Source: Bacteroidia bacterium (GTDB taxonomy: Bacteria; Bacteroidota; Bacteroidia; Bacteroidales; Azobacteroidaceae). From it: a stretch of DNA of 49,769 nucleotides. Below are positions 47,370 through 49,769 of this stretch, in pieces (positions within the stretch are counted from its first letter, which is position 1; every line of letters begins with the position of its first letter). The notes beneath the pieces are model-generated. The model was not told where the DNA came from. It worked only from the letters and a program-made list of their open reading frames with translations, and made no database searches. Location of the stretch: positions 1 to 49,769 of the forward strand of contig BNTT01000004.1 in the NCBI GenBank assembly GCA_025996815.1, given 5' to 3'. The translations under genes were made by a program, and so were the position numbers.

Positions 47370-49769
47370 TTATTTCTTCACCACCTTCAAAGTCTCACCC
47401 CCTACGCGCAGCAGATAAACGCCGCTCGGCTCGCCTGATAAATCCACACGGCTTTCGCGGGTGCGGTGCAGCAACGCGCCGCTTAGATTGTACACTTTTA
47501 TCTCTGCGCCGTTGGCGTTTTTGATATACACCACGTCTGACGTGGGGTTGGGATAAACGTGCAGTTTATCGGCATCAACTGTTTCGATGGCGGTGCCGCT
47601 TGCTGTTACCGTCACAATACAATCTGCCGAAAAGTCTCCGTCTTCGGTTGTAACGGTGATGGTGGCGGTGCCTGCCGATACGGCTGCTACCTCGCTTACC
47701 ATGCCGCTTGCGCTCACTGTTGCCACTTCCGGGTTGCTGCTACTCCATGTTACTGCTGTGTTGGTGGCTTCGGCGGGGACTACTATGGCGGTCAGCAAGA
47801 CTGTTGTGCCTGTCGTGAGTGCCATACTCGGTTTGTCAAGCGTTACTCCTGTTACAGAAATGTTTGTTACCGTCACCTCACAAATTGCCGTAAAGCCTCC
47901 CTCATCTGTGGTAACAGTGATGATGGCGGTGCCTGCCGATATGGCTATTACCTCGCCGCTTGCGCTCACTGTTGCCACTTCCGTGTTGCTGCTACTCCAC
48001 GTTACTGCTGTGTTGGTGGCTTCGGCGGGCAAAATGCTTGCCGTGAGTTGCTTTGTATCTCCCACTGATAGCGTAGTGATTTCGTCGAGTGAAATGTCTG
48101 TAGCGGGTACTGCGATGGCAAGTATTGTTTTAAATGCACTCCTCCAATTGATATCGTATTGATAGGTATTCAATGCACTTGCAGGCACATATAATGTAGC
48201 GACAACACCACTAAAACTAGCATACACCCCCAGTGTTGGCGGCATAGCAGCAAGGCAAAATACAGAGGTAAGACGGCTGCATTTGTAAAAAGCATAATTT
48301 CCAATGCTTGTCACGCTGTTAGGAATGGTGACGGAGGTAAGACCGCTGCAATCCTGAAAAGCAGAATTTCCAATGCTTGTCACGCCGTCAGGAATGGTGA
48401 CGGAGGTAAGACCGCTGCAACGGGAAAAAGCACCACTTTCAATGCTTGTCACGCCGTCAGGAATGGTGACGGAGGTAAGACTGCTGCAATCCTGAAAAGT
48501 GCCACTTTCAATGCTTGTCACGCCGTCAGAAATGGTGACGGAGGTAAGACCGCTGCAACGGGAAAAAGCCCAATCTCCAATGCTTGTCACGCTGTTAGGA
48601 ATGGTGACGGAGGTAAGACTGCTGCAATCCTGAAAAGCAGAATTTCCAATGCTTGTCACGCTGTTAGGAATGGTGACGGAAGTAAGACCGCTGCAATTGG
48701 GAAAAACCGAATTTCCAATGCTTGTCACGCTGTTAGGAATGGTGACGGAAGTAAGACCGCGGCAATCCTGAAAAGCACGCTCTCCAATGCTTGTCACGCT
48801 GTTAGGAATGGTGACGGAGGTAAGACCGCTGCAAAGGGAAAAAGCACTCCCTCCAATGCTTGTCACGCTGTTAGGAATGGTGACGGAGGTAAGACTGCTG
48901 CATGCGTAAAAAGCATAATTTCCAATGCTTGTCACGCCCTCGGTGATGACCAACGTCTTAATAAAAAGTTTACCATTCCAGCGTGGTGGCACGTTACGCT
49001 CAGTATAATTCTCCATCGCTCCCGTACCACTAATGGTAGCAGAGGTAAGACTGCTGCAACCGGAAAAAACAGAATAATCAATGCTTACGCTGAGAGGAAT
49101 GGTAATGGAGGTGAGACCGTCGCAATTGGAAAAAGCATTCTTCCCAATGCTTGTCACGCTGTTAGGAATGGTAATGGAGGTAAGACCGTCGCAATTGGAA
49201 AAAGCATTCATCCCAATGCTTGTCACGCTGTTAGGAATGGTAATGGAGGTAAGACCGTCGCAATTGTAAAAAGCATGATCTCCAATGCTTGTCACGCCGT
49301 CAGGAATAGTCAACGCACCGGTAAGACCGCTGCAATCCTCAAAAGCATACCATCCAATGCTTGTCACGCTGTTAGGAATGGTAACGGAGGTAAGACGGCT
49401 GCATTTGTAAAAAGCATAATTTCCAATGCTTGTCACGCCCTCGTTGATGACCAACGTTTCAATATCATTCCAGGGCGGTAGATGAGAAGAACCATTATAA
49501 TAATCCACCATCGCTCCCGTACCACTAATGGTCACGGAAGTAAGACTGCTGCAACCGTAAAAAGCATCAGTCTCAATGCTTGCACCGGCAGGAATGGTAA
49601 TGGAGGTAAGACCGCTGCAATCCCGAAAAGCATAATCTCCAATGCTTGTCACGCTGTTACCAATGGTGACGGTGGTAAGACCGCTGCAACCGTCAAAAGC
49701 ATTATCTCCAATGCTTGTCACGCCGTCAGGAATGGTCACGGAGGGAAGACCGCTGCAATACCGAAAAGC
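47370..49769 (-). CDS. large BspA-like LRR_5 protein with Ig-like domains and T9SS sorting domain, 5' end outside window
   Basis: At least 800 aa; the frame is open to the window edge, and the apparent start at 49739 (GTG) is an internal repeat codon. At least 19 LRR units of 23 residues (SVTIPNSVTSIGxxAFxxC) are interrupted by ISGTGAM spacer modules with ETLVINEGVTSIG. A cap follows, then two bacterial Ig-like group 2 domains (ISLDEITTLSVGDTKQLTAS and VTLDKPSMALTTGTTVLLTA, each with VTWSSSN...VATVSASG). A type A T9SS C-terminal domain closes the protein (VYPNPTSDVVYIKN, VDLSGEPSGVYLLRV, LKVVKK end). It is probably exported by T9SS and anchored on the cell surface; an adhesion role is inferred from the family. 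Confidence 0.9.
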   Translation of the reverse strand, partial: AFRYCSGLPSVTIPDGVTSIGDNAFDGCSGLTTVTIGNSVTSIGDYAFRDCSGLTSITIPAGASIETDAFYGCSSLTSVTISGTGAMVDYYNGSSHLPPWNDIETLVINEGVTSIGNYAFYKCSRLTSVTIPNSVTSIGWYAFEDCSGLTGALTIPDGVTSIGDHAFYNCDGLTSITIPNSVTSIGMNAFSNCDGLTSITIPNSVTSIGKNAFSNCDGLTSITIPLSVSIDYSVFSGCSSLTSATISGTGAMENYTERNVPPRWNGKLFIKTLVITEGVTSIGNYAFYACSSLTSVTIPNSVTSIGGSAFSLCSGLTSVTIPNSVTSIGERAFQDCRGLTSVTIPNSVTSIGNSVFPNCSGLTSVTIPNSVTSIGNSAFQDCSSLTSVTIPNSVTSIGDWAFSRCSGLTSVTISDGVTSIESGTFQDCSSLTSVTIPDGVTSIESGAFSRCSGLTSVTIPDGVTSIGNSAFQDCSGLTSVTIPNSVTSIGNYAFYKCSRLTSVFCLAAMPPTLGVYASFSGVVATLYVPASALNTYQYDINWRSAFKTILAIAVPATDISLDEITTLSVGDTKQLTASILPAEATNTAVTWSSSNTEVATVSASGEVIAISAGTAIITVTTDEGGFTAICEVTVTNISVTGVTLDKPSMALTTGTTVLLTAIVVPAEATNTAVTWSSSNPEVATVSASGMVSEVAAVSAGTATITVTTEDGDFSADCIVTVTASGTAIETVDADKLHVYPNPTSDVVYIKNANGAEIKVYNLSGALLHRTRESRVDLSGEPSGVYLLRVGGETLKVVKK

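Noticed and set aside
47370..49769. Regularly spaced direct repeats that look like a CRISPR array
   Set aside because: The 69-bp period is coding: each unit is a 23-residue LRR, the spacers are not unique, and there are no cas genes.
1..49769. Insertion sequences, integrases or prophage structural genes
   Set aside because: No transposase, integrase, capsid or portal protein motif was found in any frame; mobility is suggested only by repeats and small accessory modules.

Overview
The window looks like a chromosomal segment of a Bacteroidales (Bacteroidota) bacterium. Three things point there. Most promoters carry the Bacteroidota -7 element TAnnTTTG (usually TACCTTTGC). One protein has a type IX secretion (T9SS) C-terminal sorting domain. 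The gene content is typical of the group: GH92 mannosidases, BspA-like leucine-rich repeat proteins, DUF5053, and an M13 lipoprotein peptidase.

Layout. (1) Positions 1-14211 (+) are a tightly spaced operon for glycan breakdown: GH92, a LamG-domain protein, GH127, a GH106-like protein, a metallophosphoesterase, a second GH92 with a discoidin domain, and an FGHS-type MFS sugar importer. No SusC/SusD pair lies in the window. (2) 14235-16423 holds a beta-barrel protein plus a type-1 periplasmic-binding protein, a 57-aa membrane protein and tRNA-Gln. (3) 16482-20901 (-) is rsfS-ftsH-M13 peptidase. (4) 20954-25827 holds an ilvD gene fused in frame to a formylglycine-generating-enzyme-like lipoprotein. 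Divergent from it is a pair formed by a PdxA-like protein lacking two metal-ligand histidines and an SDR-cytidylyltransferase fusion. (5) 25852-29636 (-) is a transglutaminase/thioredoxin-like lipoprotein and a DUF2264 protein. (6) 29.8-33.0 kb is an accessory islet of small, separately promoted modules: a small protein plus an XRE regulator, an 18-codon ORF, DUF5053, and HicA/HicB. (7) 33.0-36.2 kb returns to core genes: tRNA-Cys, glycyl-tRNA synthetase, LemA, BirA.

(8) 36.2-41.1 kb is repeat-rich. A RelE-type toxin with an unusual partner sits inside a 24-bp inverted repeat and between two copies of a long hairpin repeat. It is followed by a membrane protein and two BspA-like genes, one of them with its sorting domain wrecked by an inverted-repeat element. 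A structured intergenic region with an 11-G tract ends the stretch. (9) 41138-44037 (+) is an ECF sigma factor, a putative anti-sigma protein and a DUF4097-like surface protein. It contains a fresh 776-bp tandem duplication with a 32-bp inverted templated insertion at the junction. (10) 44030-46801 (-) is ffh-folD-folA. (11) The right end has a stand-alone TIR/deoxyribosyltransferase-fold protein and a large BspA-like T9SS cargo protein that runs off the window.

The observations I rate highest are the duplication junction, the degenerate PdxA next to the SDR-cytidylyltransferase fusion, the ilvD-FGE fusion with an internal lipoprotein signal, and the two accessory modules (29.9-30.8 kb and 36.5-37.0 kb) whose promoters overlap palindromes. 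All family assignments come from reading motifs; no database search was run.
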